NCBI RefSeq assembly: GCF_000308375.1
Contig: NZ_BAFQ01000298.1
Coordinates: forward strand, 54,000-117,999
DNA: 64,000 bases
From: Nocardia aobensis NBRC 100429
GTDB lineage: Bacteria; Actinomycetota; Actinomycetes; Mycobacteriales; Mycobacteriaceae
Direction of reading: 5' to 3'
The notes below the pieces were generated by a model. That model saw only the letters and a program-made list of their open reading frames with translations, was not told where the DNA came from and searched no databases. The position numbers and the translations under genes were made by a program. This document shows positions 43,231-51,962 of the stretch, piece by piece. Numbering within the stretch: the first letter of the stretch is position 1; every line of letters begins with the position of its first letter.

Positions 43231-43243
43231 AACGTACTTCGTC
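43231..43243. promoter_or_regulatory. Palindrome upstream of the ATPase gene
   Basis: AACGTA-C-TTCGTC, 77 bases before the mceG start. It resembles the palindrome over the mce promoter -10 (AACATA-C-TTCGTT) and AACGAA-A-TACGTC at 52521-52533. Confidence 0.45.
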
Positions 43244-43396
43244 CAACGTTAGACGGATCACAATTTCTGTGCAAGGATAGCGGTTACGCCTCATTCGACG
43301 AGGCGTTTCACCACAGCGGAGGGGCACCGCGCCCCGGGCGGCTCGACCGCTCGTCGCGGTGGCGAACAGCGAAATCCGCGAACCAGGAGCTGCCCG

Positions 43397-44458
43397 ATGC
43401 GGTCACATCGTCGTGCGCAATCGAGAAGTACGGATCGAAACACGCGGGGACACAACCCGGCCCTACTGTCGGCAATCGCGGTCACCGGAATGCTCGTCGC
43501 GGCATCCTCGGCCGCCGGCGGCGAACCCGCGCCTCAACGGCCCGATCGCGCCGGTCATGCCACTGAACACAGTGCAGCACAGCGAATTTCGTCGGACACC
43601 GCGAGCGGACCCATGCTGGTGCCGGCCACCGTCGCCGCCTTTCGTCCCCACGCCGCGCCACCGGCACCGCCGGCAGCACCGGCCACCACGAAGGCATCAC
43701 CGCCGACGCCGGAAGTTCCGCAGGGCGCGGCGGCGGGAATCCCCGAACCGGTGCTGGCCGCCTACCGCAATGCCGAGCTGGTCCTCGCCCGGTCACAACC
43801 GAGCTGCGGTCTCACCTGGAACCTCCTGGCCGGCATCGGGCGTATCGAATCCGGCCATGCCCGTTACGGCGATGTCGACGCCCAGGGACGGACCAATTCC
43901 CCGATTCTCGGCCCGGCCCTGGACGGAACGCTGCCCGGAAACGAAATCATCAGGACCGCAGGCGGTTACGTCCGAGCCGTCGGTCCCATGCAATTTCTGC
44001 CGAGCACGTGGCAACGCTGGGCCAGTGACGGCAACGACGACGGAATCGCCGACCCCGACAACATCTACGACGCGGCGCTGGCCGCCGGGAGGTACCTGTG
44101 CGCGGGCGGTGCCGATCTGCACGACCCGAACCAGACCCTGCAGGCCGTCCTGCGCTACAACCACTCGATGTCCTACGCGTCTAACGTGCTCACCTGGTCA
44201 CACATCTATGCCGGCGCAGGCGGAACTGCACCCGAACTCGTTGTCCCGCAGCTGGATACATCACCCGGACCCGCGCCCGCCGGTGATCCGACGCCTCCGG
44301 CGAATGACGACCCCGGCGCCATCCCGTCCGGGAACGCGCCCTCCCCATCCACACCGGCACCGGCACCGGCACCGGCACCGGCACCGGCACCGATGATCTA
44401 CATCCCCGGACTACCCCCGATTCCGTGCGGCATCTTCTGTCCGCCGCCACCGCGGTAG
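43397..44458 (+). CDS. Secreted lytic murein transglycosylase
   Basis: 353 residues. The signal region at about 22-42 is followed by a Pro/Ala-rich linker. The SLT/MltB-like catalytic domain (about 115-280) has GIGRIESGHARYGDVD with the catalytic Glu, then RAVGPMQFLPSTWQRWASDGN and VLRYNHSMSYASNVL. The tail is Pro/Ala-rich and ends CGIFCPPPPR. AGGAG precedes ATG 43397. It cleaves peptidoglycan in the envelope. It is not obviously part of the catabolic pathway but could make room for an envelope-spanning importer. Confidence 0.9.
   Translation: MRSHRRAQSRSTDRNTRGHNPALLSAIAVTGMLVAASSAAGGEPAPQRPDRAGHATEHSAAQRISSDTASGPMLVPATVAAFRPHAAPPAPPAAPATTKASPPTPEVPQGAAAGIPEPVLAAYRNAELVLARSQPSCGLTWNLLAGIGRIESGHARYGDVDAQGRTNSPILGPALDGTLPGNEIIRTAGGYVRAVGPMQFLPSTWQRWASDGNDDGIADPDNIYDAALAAGRYLCAGGADLHDPNQTLQAVLRYNHSMSYASNVLTWSHIYAGAGGTAPELVVPQLDTSPGPAPAGDPTPPANDDPGAIPSGNAPSPSTPAPAPAPAPAPAPMIYIPGLPPIPCGIFCPPPPR
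44353..44391 (+). repeat. Hexanucleotide tandem repeat ACCGGC x 6.5
   Basis: Six and a half perfect tandem copies encode a (Pro-Ala)n run in the C-terminal tail of the transglycosylase. The length may vary between strains without breaking the frame. Confidence 0.85.
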
Positions 44459-44467
44459 GGCCACGGC

Positions 44468-44496
44468 GCCCGCCGTTTGGACGATCGACGGCGGGC
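44468..44496. terminator. Hairpin between convergent genes
   Basis: GCCCGCCGT ... ACGGCGGGC, a 9-bp stem with an 11-base loop, between the transglycosylase (ends 44458) and the acetyltransferase (ends 44502). Confidence 0.6.
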
Positions 44497-44501
44497 ACCC
44501 G

Positions 44502-45494
44502 CTACCGTGCCGGGAAAGCAGCAACGTCGTGCCACTGTCCGATCTGGTAGCAGGCGTGCGCCTCCTCCTGTTCGAAGGACGACAGCCTCAGCAGACGGAC
44601 CGCGCTGTGCTCATCGGGGTCGATGCGCATGAGCGCCAATTGGGCTCCGGCACTGCGCAGTTCGTCCAGCGCCCGGCTCAGCAACGCCTCCCCGAGACCA
44701 CCGCCGCGAATTTCGGGAACCACGATCAGGGCACGTACCCAGGCCGCCCGCAACTCGAGATGCCGAACCGGACTCGGATCGAACCAGACCAGGCCCGCCG
44801 GGCGCGCGCACCCCGCCGCCGCGAGCAGCATCCGGCCGCGACGTTCCGCCAACTCGGAGCGGAACCGGTCGAACTGGGCCGCGGTCAGCCCCTGGCGCGC
44901 CAAAACCTCACCGGCCGCCGCGACCGCGTCGTCGTTGAGGTCGACCGGCCCGTCAACCGTCACGCCGCCGGGCAGGGCTACCGGCTCCACGGGCACCGCG
45001 AACGGTCCGGCCAGATGCCGCAGCATCGTCCACTGCCGGGCGACCGGCGCGATATCGAATCGCCGGGTCAGCCGCTCGGAGGCGGGATGGCTGCCGTAGG
45101 CCCAGCATCGCAGCGCCGTCGCTCCCCGGCCACACCAGCCGTCGGACCCACCGACGTCCAGCCCCAGCTCCTCGACAAGCAGCGTCGTCAGCCCGCGCGA
45201 GCGGTAGTGGGGATGAACCGTATAGGCGACCGTGCCCTGACCGTCCACGTCGATCGACAGATTCAGATAGGCCACCATCACCATCGGCGCGTCCGGGCGC
45301 GCGCTCAGGTCTCGGCGCGCCTTGATCGGCAGATGCCACACCGACCGCACCTCGTCCGAGACGGCAGACACGGCGCTCGGCGGGACCACCGAGAAACCGG
45401 CTTCCTCGTCGTAGCGAGCCGCGGCTTCGACCAGCGCCGTGGCCTCGTCGCCGTCCTGTTCGCCGAGTCGCCGACACCAGGTGTAGTCGATCAT
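44502..45494 (-). CDS. Tandem GNAT acetyltransferase, MshD-like
   Basis: 330 residues with two GNAT repeats. The N-terminal half has TVAYTVHPHYRSRGLTTLLVEELGLDV and the C-terminal half has VVPEIRGGGLGEALLSRALDEL. The arrangement and length recall mycothiol synthase (MshD), which acetylates the cysteinyl precursor of mycothiol, but the gene sits in a catabolic cluster and may be a paralogue with another amine substrate. The start at 45494 (MIDYTW) is preferred, with GGGCGGGA upstream. Confidence 0.72.
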   Translation of the reverse strand: MIDYTWCRRLGEQDGDEATALVEAAARYDEEAGFSVVPPSAVSAVSDEVRSVWHLPIKARRDLSARPDAPMVMVAYLNLSIDVDGQGTVAYTVHPHYRSRGLTTLLVEELGLDVGGSDGWCGRGATALRCWAYGSHPASERLTRRFDIAPVARQWTMLRHLAGPFAVPVEPVALPGGVTVDGPVDLNDDAVAAAGEVLARQGLTAAQFDRFRSELAERRGRMLLAAAGCARPAGLVWFDPSPVRHLELRAAWVRALIVVPEIRGGGLGEALLSRALDELRSAGAQLALMRIDPDEHSAVRLLRLSSFEQEEAHACYQIGQWHDVAAFPAR

Positions 45495-45534
45495 CGTCCC
45501 GCCCTTCTTTCGCTGCGCCGGTTTACACATAAAT

Positions 45535-45547
45535 CTACATGGGTTAG
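45535..45547. promoter_or_regulatory. Weak operator-like palindrome, possible site 8
   Basis: CTACAT-G-GGTTAG in the divergent gap between the acetyltransferase and the second Rieske gene. It shares the CTA/TAG arms and the 13-bp length of the other sites but is less symmetric. Confidence 0.3.
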
Positions 45548-45636
45548 ATTTAAGATGCTATATCGACAGCTCAGGACCATATCCGAAGCGCTCAGATGAA
45601 TATCCGAGCCAAGCTGCAGAACATTGGAGATACGCC

Positions 45637-46806
45637 ATGACCGAGGTCGGGGCCCCCCGTGAAGAACGAATCCGTCGCGCACTGACCCATCTGCGCAATG
45701 ACACCACCGACGAGTTCGGCCACGTCACCTGGTTCGAGCCGACGGAGTTCACCGATCCAGGCGTCGCCCAGCGCGAGCGCGATCTCATCTTCGGCCGGGT
45801 ACCGTCGATCGTCGCGCACGGCTCCGAGATCCCCCGCGCGGGCGACTTCTTCACACTGCAGATGCCCCGCAACAACATCATCGTGGTGCGCCAGCGCGAC
45901 GGCGGGGTGAAGGCGCTGGTCAACCTATGCCGGCATCGCGGAGCACTGCTGGAGAAGGAGGAGAAGGGCCGGTGCCGGCTGTTCTCGTGCCCGTACCACC
46001 GCTGGTCCTACGACATGGACGGCAGTCTGCGCACCATCACCCGCGACAACACCTTCGGCGAGCCGGAGCGCGCGACACTCGGACTGATCGAGCTACCGAC
46101 CGAGGAACGCCACGGCTTCGTCTGGGTGGTCGACGACGCCGACGCCGAGATCGACGTCGCCTCCTGGCTGGGTCCGGACATGGATGCCGTGCTCGCCTCC
46201 TACGACCTGCAATCGAAGGTGTGCGTCCAGGGCGAGGGCTTCGACGAGCCGGTCAACTGGAAGATCATGCAGGACGCCTTCCTCGACGGCTATCACATCC
46301 AATACGCACATCCCAACACCGCGGCCAAGCACATCCATACCAACGTGATGGCCTTCGACGATTTCGGCCGGCATTGCCGGTTCATCGCGCCGCGTAAATC
46401 GATCGACCGCTGGATCGAGGAGGATCCCGGTGACCGCAGCCTGGCCGGTGACATCACCGAAACCCACTTCCTGCTGCCCAACAGCACTCTGCTGCGCCAG
46501 CCCGACCATTTCCAGTTGCTGACCTTCCGCCCCCATCCGTCCGATCCGCAGCGCAGTCGCATGGAGATGCGGCTGATCGTCCCGCCGGTCGAACAGACCG
46601 AGTTGAGCGAGGAGAAGTGGACACGACTGTGGGACAAGAACTGGCAGATCCTGCTCGATGTGCTGCACGCGGAGGACTTTCCCCTGCTGCGAGATTCGCA
46701 GCGCGGGATGACCAGTGCCAGTGCGGGACGAATGGTGCTGGGGCAGAACGAAGTCGCCAATCAAGTCTTCCGTCGAGAGACGCAGAAGCTGCTGACGCAG
46801 AAATGA
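45637..46806 (+). CDS. Rieske non-haem iron oxygenase, alpha-type (second copy)
   Basis: 389 residues. Rieske cluster CRHRG...CPYHRW (about residues 98-121) and mononuclear iron motif DAFLDGYHIQYAHP. Same architecture as the enzyme at 30.9 kb, though clearly diverged from it, so the two probably attack different positions or intermediates. It is 43 bases before the acyl-CoA dehydrogenase gene, suggesting coupled action on a CoA ester or free acid. Redox partners are likely encoded elsewhere in the island. Confidence 0.9.
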   Translation: MTEVGAPREERIRRALTHLRNDTTDEFGHVTWFEPTEFTDPGVAQRERDLIFGRVPSIVAHGSEIPRAGDFFTLQMPRNNIIVVRQRDGGVKALVNLCRHRGALLEKEEKGRCRLFSCPYHRWSYDMDGSLRTITRDNTFGEPERATLGLIELPTEERHGFVWVVDDADAEIDVASWLGPDMDAVLASYDLQSKVCVQGEGFDEPVNWKIMQDAFLDGYHIQYAHPNTAAKHIHTNVMAFDDFGRHCRFIAPRKSIDRWIEEDPGDRSLAGDITETHFLLPNSTLLRQPDHFQLLTFRPHPSDPQRSRMEMRLIVPPVEQTELSEEKWTRLWDKNWQILLDVLHAEDFPLLRDSQRGMTSASAGRMVLGQNEVANQVFRRETQKLLTQK

Positions 46807-46849
46807 CCACAGCGCCGGGACACACCTGTCCCGGCACAGGAGGATTGCA

Positions 46850-48001
46850 GTGAAAACAGATCTCTTCGAGTCCGACCACGAACTCTTCGGCCGGACGGTT
46901 CGCGGCTTCGTGGAACGCCACGTCATCCACAAGATGGAGAAGTGGGACGCGGACCGGCTCATCGACCGCGACACCTGGCGCGCGGCCGGGCAACAAGGTT
47001 TGCTCGGATTGGCGGTGCCCGAACAGTACGGCGGGGCCGGCGAAACGGACTACCGCTTCCGTGTGGTGATCCAGACCGAGATCGCACGAGTAGGAGCCTC
47101 AGCGCTCCAGTCCGGGTTCTCCACCAACGACGACATCGTCCTGAATTACCTACTGCGGCACGCGAATTCCGAGCAGCGCGACCGGTGGCTGCCCGGATTC
47201 GCCACCGGTGAGACCATCGGCGCCATCGCGATGACCGAACCGGGTGCCGGCAGCGATCTGCGGTCGGTGCAGACGAGCGCGGTGCGCGAGGGCGACGAGT
47301 GGGTACTCAACGGATCCAAGACCTTCATCACCAGCGGCATGCTGGCCGACCTGGTCATCGTATTCGCGGTCACCGATCGAGCGGCGGGTTCGCGCGGTTT
47401 CAGCCTCTTCGTCGTCGAGGACGGCACTCCCGGTTTCACCCGCGGCCGCAAACTCGACAAGGTCGGGCTGCACGCGCAGGACACCGCCGAACTGTTCTTC
47501 GACAATGTGCGGATTCCCCATACCAACCTGCTCGGTGAACTCGGGGGCGGATTCGGTTATCTCATGCAGAGCCTGCCGCTGGAGCGGCTCGGAATCGGTA
47601 TCGCCGCACAGGTTTCCGCGGAGGCGGTGCTCGGCTGGACCCTCGATTACGTGAAGGAGCGCCGCGCGTTCGGCAAGCCCATCGGGGAATTCCAGGGACT
47701 CGGTTTCACCTTGGCCGATATGCAGACCGCCATCGAGGTATCGCGGGCCTACATCGATCGCTGTGTTCGTGAATACAACCGGGGCACACTGACCGCGGTC
47801 GATGCCGCGAAGGCCAAGCTTTGGGCCACCGAACTGCAGGGCAAGGTCATCGACGCCGGCGTTCAGCTGCACGGCGGCTACGGCTACATGATGGAGTATC
47901 CGGTCGCGAAGGCCTACATCGACGCCCGCATCCAGCGCATCTACGGCGGCACCAACGAAATCATGAAGGAGATCATCCATCGCGATCTCATGCGTGCCTG
48001 A
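46850..48001 (+). CDS. Acyl-CoA dehydrogenase
   Basis: A FAD-dependent dehydrogenase of 383 residues introducing a 2,3-double bond into an acyl-CoA. Motifs: AMTEPGAGSDLRSVQT, WVLNGSKTFITSG, RRAFGKPIGEFQ, QLHGGYGYMMEYPV and RIYGGTNEIMKEI. Start GTG 46850 with AGGAGG 7 bases upstream. Co-transcribed with the second Rieske oxygenase. A perfect hairpin follows its stop. Confidence 0.93.
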   Translation: MKTDLFESDHELFGRTVRGFVERHVIHKMEKWDADRLIDRDTWRAAGQQGLLGLAVPEQYGGAGETDYRFRVVIQTEIARVGASALQSGFSTNDDIVLNYLLRHANSEQRDRWLPGFATGETIGAIAMTEPGAGSDLRSVQTSAVREGDEWVLNGSKTFITSGMLADLVIVFAVTDRAAGSRGFSLFVVEDGTPGFTRGRKLDKVGLHAQDTAELFFDNVRIPHTNLLGELGGGFGYLMQSLPLERLGIGIAAQVSAEAVLGWTLDYVKERRAFGKPIGEFQGLGFTLADMQTAIEVSRAYIDRCVREYNRGTLTAVDAAKAKLWATELQGKVIDAGVQLHGGYGYMMEYPVAKAYIDARIQRIYGGTNEIMKEIIHRDLMRA

Positions 48002-48005
48002 GATG

Positions 48006-48035
48006 ACGGCCGGCGCGGATGTCCGCGCCGGCCGT
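48006..48035. terminator. Strong hairpin between convergent genes
   Basis: A perfect 14-bp stem ACGGCCGGCGCGGA / TCCGCGCCGGCCGT with TG at the tip, 5 bases after the acyl-CoA dehydrogenase stop. Confidence 0.75.
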
Positions 48036-48062
48036 AGTCGTTGCGCCGGAGAGTGTTTCGAG

Positions 48063-49706
48063 TCAGTGGGACGCCGCACCGGCCGCCGACAGCATCTCGG
48101 CGATCTCCACGAACTTGATCCGCGGACGGCCGTCGACACGGCCCGCTCGGCGCTCCGCCGCATCGATCGACTTCCATCCGCTCGACCCGAGCCGCTCCGG
48201 GCGGCGGTTGTCGAGCAGATCCTCCAGATCCTCGCGCGAACGAGTAGGCGTGCGCAGCCGACCGGCGGCGAAATCCTCGACCAGCGCCCACACCGTCTCC
48301 CGGGAGCAGTACCGGTTGGTGCCGATCACTCCGGACGGACCACGCTTGATCCAGCCCGCCACATACGTTCCCGGAACCGGATCGCCGCTTTCGGGCTCGA
48401 TCACGCGCCCGCCCCGGTGGGGAATCGTTCCGTCGGAATCGCGGAACGGCAAGCCCGGCACAGCGATTCCGCGATAGCCGACCGATCCGAACACCACGCC
48501 ACAGTCGACCGAGACACGCGCGGCAGTCTCCCCCGCGGCACTCACACCGCCGGGTTCGGTCCGCGCGAACTCCACCGCCCGGACAGCCGTCGCGCCATGA
48601 AAGCTTGTCGGCGACAAAAAGTATCGAAAGACGATGCGGCGGTTGCTCGTTCCGGCGGCGCGTTCGGCCAGTTGCCGCGCTACCTGGTTCTTGAGTCGGA
48701 TCACCGGGTCCAGCCCGGCCGGCGAGCCGAATTCATCGCACTGTACGTCCAGTCCGTCGACCTGCCCCAGGCCCAGCAGTTCGGGCGTGGTGAAGGCCGC
48801 GTGCTCCGGTCCGCGCCGCCCCACGACCACCACCTCGCGAATCCGGCTGGCCGACAACGCTTTCAGCGCATGATCGGCGATATCGGTGCGCGCCAGGGCC
48901 GACACATCGGTGACCAGGATGCGGGCCACATCGAGGGCGACATTGCCGTTTCCGATCACCACGGCCCGCTCACCGGACAGGTCGAATACACGCTGCGCGT
49001 GATCGGGATGGCCGTTGTACCAGCCGACGAAGTCGGTCGCGGTGTGGACGCCGGTCAGATCTTCGCCGGGCAATGCGAGCGAACGGCCCTGCGAGGCCCC
49101 GGTCGCGTAGATCACCGCGTGGTGGTGGTCGAGCAACTCCCCGGCGCTGACGTGAGTCCCGACCTCCACGTTCAATTGCAGGCTCACCTGCTTGCGACTC
49201 AAGGTCCGAAGGAACGTGCTCGCAACCTGTTTGGTGTGCTGATGATCCGGCGCCACCCCGTAACGAACGAGCCCCAGCGGGGTCGGCAGGCGCTCGAACA
49301 TGGTCACCTCGACCTCGATGTCACGCCGCGTGACCAGCTCCTCCGCCGCGTAACAGGCCGAGGGGCCCGATCCTACGATCGCGACCCGCAACGGCCCGCG
49401 ATCGGTCAGCTCGAGCCGCGGCGCGTCCGCTGCCGGGAGCCCCGGTTCCAGCCCGCTACTGAAGTACACCGCGTTGACCTCCCGATACGGCTCGGTCTCC
49501 GGCGTGAGGTCACCTTCGGGAACGATCGCGTCGACGGGGCACTCATCGATGCAGGCGCCGCAGTCGATGCAGGTCTCCGGATCGATGTGCAGCAGTTCGG
49601 CGCGACCGAAGCCCGGTTCGCCGGGCCTGGGACGAATGCAGTCGACGGGACAGACCGACACGCAACCGGCGTCGTTGCAGCAGGGCTGGGTGATGACGTG
49701 CGCCAT
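48063..49706 (-). CDS. Ferredoxin-fused FprA-type NADP reductase
   Basis: 547 residues. An N-terminal 7Fe-type ferredoxin (about 1-75) has CCNDAGCVSVCPVDC and CIDCGACIDECPVDA. The adrenodoxin-reductase-like flavoprotein follows, with VAIVGSGPSACYAAEEL, VIGNGNVALDVARIL and a C-terminal GWIKRGPSGVIGTNR. Such FprB-like fusions move electrons from NADPH to ferredoxins that serve P450s. The start at 49706 follows a GGAGGAGAG. A natural partner of the ferredoxin and P450 at 53.6-55.1 kb (inference). Confidence 0.9.
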   Translation of the reverse strand: MAHVITQPCCNDAGCVSVCPVDCIRPRPGEPGFGRAELLHIDPETCIDCGACIDECPVDAIVPEGDLTPETEPYREVNAVYFSSGLEPGLPAADAPRLELTDRGPLRVAIVGSGPSACYAAEELVTRRDIEVEVTMFERLPTPLGLVRYGVAPDHQHTKQVASTFLRTLSRKQVSLQLNVEVGTHVSAGELLDHHHAVIYATGASQGRSLALPGEDLTGVHTATDFVGWYNGHPDHAQRVFDLSGERAVVIGNGNVALDVARILVTDVSALARTDIADHALKALSASRIREVVVVGRRGPEHAAFTTPELLGLGQVDGLDVQCDEFGSPAGLDPVIRLKNQVARQLAERAAGTSNRRIVFRYFLSPTSFHGATAVRAVEFARTEPGGVSAAGETAARVSVDCGVVFGSVGYRGIAVPGLPFRDSDGTIPHRGGRVIEPESGDPVPGTYVAGWIKRGPSGVIGTNRYCSRETVWALVEDFAAGRLRTPTRSREDLEDLLDNRRPERLGSSGWKSIDAAERRAGRVDGRPRIKFVEIAEMLSAAGAASH

Positions 49707-49852
49707 CTCTCCTCCGGATCCACGGCACCTCGACCCGTTCACGGGCAGAACACCGTACGACTGACGTTATTTGTAATTTGTTATACGCTGAGTGACGGGC
49801 GCCACGCAATAGCCCGTGGACACCTCGGCGACCCGAAAGAGAGGAATCACCT

Positions 49853-51022
49853 ATGACAACGGCAGTCATCGTGGATGCCGTCCGCACCCCGTCCGGCAAG
49901 GGCAAACCGGGCGGCCAACTATCGGATCTCCATCCCGCCGAATTGCTGTCGGCCGTACTGCGCGGACTGATCAACCGCACCGAACTCGACCCGGCCCTGG
50001 TGGACGACATCATCGGCGGCTGCGTCGGACAGGCCGGAGAACAGGCGCTCAACATCACGCGCAGCGCCGTTCTGGGCGCCGGATTTCCGGAGGAGATCCC
50101 GGCGACGACCATCGACCGGCAATGCGGTTCGAGCCAGCAAGCCGCCCATTTCGCCGCCCAAGGCGTCATCGCCGGCGCCTACGACATCGCCATCGCGTGT
50201 GGCGTGGAATCGATGAGCCGGGTACCGATGGGCACGGCGACACTCGGCAAAAACGCCTTCGGGCCGGGCATCACCGCCCGCTACCCCGAAGGGCTTGTAG
50301 GACAGGGGATTTCCGCCGAACTGATCTCGGCGCGCTGGAAGCTCGACCGGAGGACACTGGACGAGTTCTCGGCACGATCGCATGCTCGCGCGGCGGCCGC
50401 CGACTTCTCCGCGGAAATCCTGCCGATCGCCGTCGGCACCGACACGCGGGTGACCACCGACGAAACCGTACGACCGTCCACCGATGTCGAAGGTCTCGCC
50501 CGATTGAAGCCCTCCTTCTATGACGAAGGCTTCGCCGAACGTTTTCCGGAGATCGACTGGGGCATCACACCGGGCAATTCCTCGCCCCTGACCGACGGCG
50601 CATCGGCCGTGCTGATCATGAGTGAGGAGAAGGCGAACGCCCTGGGTCTGCGCCCGCGCGCCCGTTTCCACAGTTTCGCCGTGACGGGCAGTGACCCGCT
50701 ACTGATGCTGACCGGAGTCGTGCCCGCCACCCGGAAGGTGCTCGACAAAGCCGGCTTATCGCTCGATGACATCGACACCTATGAGGTCAACGAGGCGTTC
50801 GCGCCGGTGCCGCTGGTCTGGCAGCACGAGTTCGGCGCCGACCCCGAACGACTGAACCCTCGCGGCGGCGCGATCGCGCTGGGCCACCCCCTCGGCGCCT
50901 CGGGCACTCGCCTGCTCACCACGATGCTGAACCACCTGGAGCAGACCGGCGGGCGCTACGGCCTGCAGACCATGTGCGAAGGCGGAGGAATGGCCAACGC
51001 CACCATCATCGAGCGACTGTAA
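49853..51022 (+). CDS. Acetyl-CoA C-acyltransferase (thiolase)
   Basis: 389 residues. The nucleophile Cys is in TIDRQCGSSQQA (about residue 90), and NEAFAPVPL, GGAIALGHPLGASG and the second Cys in MCEGGGMANA complete the active site, so this is the only clearly active degradative thiolase in the window. ATG 49853 has AGAGAGGAA upstream. Divergent from the FprA-type gene, with an AT-rich gap containing TGACGTTATTTG, and followed by a UUCG hairpin. Confidence 0.93.
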   Translation: MTTAVIVDAVRTPSGKGKPGGQLSDLHPAELLSAVLRGLINRTELDPALVDDIIGGCVGQAGEQALNITRSAVLGAGFPEEIPATTIDRQCGSSQQAAHFAAQGVIAGAYDIAIACGVESMSRVPMGTATLGKNAFGPGITARYPEGLVGQGISAELISARWKLDRRTLDEFSARSHARAAAADFSAEILPIAVGTDTRVTTDETVRPSTDVEGLARLKPSFYDEGFAERFPEIDWGITPGNSSPLTDGASAVLIMSEEKANALGLRPRARFHSFAVTGSDPLLMLTGVVPATRKVLDKAGLSLDDIDTYEVNEAFAPVPLVWQHEFGADPERLNPRGGAIALGHPLGASGTRLLTTMLNHLEQTGGRYGLQTMCEGGGMANATIIERL

Positions 51023-51044
51023 TTTCGAGCGGTCGCGATGACAC

Positions 51045-51078
51045 CAGCGCCCGAACCGTTTCGACGGTTCGGGCGCTG
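51045..51078. terminator. UUCG-loop hairpin terminator
   Basis: CAGCGCCCGAACCGT-TTCG-ACGGTTCGGGCGCTG, a perfect 15-bp stem with a UUCG tetraloop, between the thiolase and the convergent SDR. Confidence 0.8.
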
Positions 51079-51117
51079 TCGTTCCGGCGGCATTCAGCCC
51101 GCGACGGGGGCACGCAT

Positions 51118-51879
51118 TCAGCGAGGCGCCATACGAATCGCACCGTCGAGGCGGATGGTCTCGCCGTTGAGCATCGGATTCTCCACGATGTGGCGGGCCA
51201 GGGCCGCGTATTCGGTGGGCTGCCCCAGCCGCGACGGGTGCGGCACCTGGGCACCCAGCGAGGCGATGACCTCGTCGCCGACCGTCTCGAACAGCGGGGT
51301 GTGGAACAGGCCCGGCGCGATGGTGTTCACGCGGATGTTCACACTCGCCAGGTCCCGGGCGATCGGCAGGGTCATGCCGACGATGCCGCCCTTGGAGGCG
51401 GAGTAGGCGGCCTGACCGATCTGGCCGTCGAAGGCCGCGACCGAGGCGGTGTTGATGATGACACCGCGCTCCTCACCCTCGAGCTCGGTGGCGGCGATGC
51501 GCTCGGCGGCCAGCCGGATCACGTTGAACGTGCCGATCAGGTTGACGTTGATGATCTTGGTGAAGTCGGCCAGCGGGAACGCGCCCTTCTTGCTGACCGT
51601 CTTGATCGCATTGCCGATACCGGCGCAGTTCACCGCGATCCGCAGGGTGCCCAGCTGCGCGGCGGCATCCAGCGCGGCGCTCACCTGCTCCTCGTTGGTG
51701 ACGTCGGTCGCGGCGAAGACCACACCGTCGCCCAGCTCCTTGGCGATCGCCTCACCGTTGGACGACGGCAGGTCGATGATCACCACCTTGGCGCCCTGGC
51801 CGTGCAGTTCCTTCACCGTGGCCAGGCCCAGACCCGACGCGCCACCGGTGACCACGGCGACCGCATTCTCGAGCTTCAT
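51118..51879 (-). CDS. SDR, 3-hydroxyacyl-CoA dehydrogenase type 2-like
   Basis: 253 residues. TGGASGLGLATV, DLPSSNGEA, NCAGIGNAIKT, INTASVAAFDGQIGQAAYSASKGG and IAPGLFHTPL match the HSD17B10-like group that oxidises 3-hydroxyacyl-CoAs. The start at 51879 (MKLENAV) is preferred over the 11-codon extension. It would supply the 3-oxoacyl-CoA cleaved by the thiolase on the other side of the hairpin. An operator palindrome lies 55 bases upstream. Confidence 0.92.
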   Translation of the reverse strand: MKLENAVAVVTGGASGLGLATVKELHGQGAKVVIIDLPSSNGEAIAKELGDGVVFAATDVTNEEQVSAALDAAAQLGTLRIAVNCAGIGNAIKTVSKKGAFPLADFTKIINVNLIGTFNVIRLAAERIAATELEGEERGVIINTASVAAFDGQIGQAAYSASKGGIVGMTLPIARDLASVNIRVNTIAPGLFHTPLFETVGDEVIASLGAQVPHPSRLGQPTEYAALARHIVENPMLNGETIRLDGAIRMAPR

Positions 51880-51933
51880 ACGAGGTCCTTTCTCTACATC
51901 GGTCGACGACATCGCCGACCTACCGCAATATAC

Positions 51934-51946
51934 CTATAGGTTGTAG
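51934..51946. promoter_or_regulatory. Palindromic operator, site 7
   Basis: CTATAG-G-TTGTAG flanked by C and G, 55 bases before the SDR start at 51879 (minus strand). Confidence 0.5.
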
Positions 51947-51962
51947 GTTTAGCGCAGCCACT

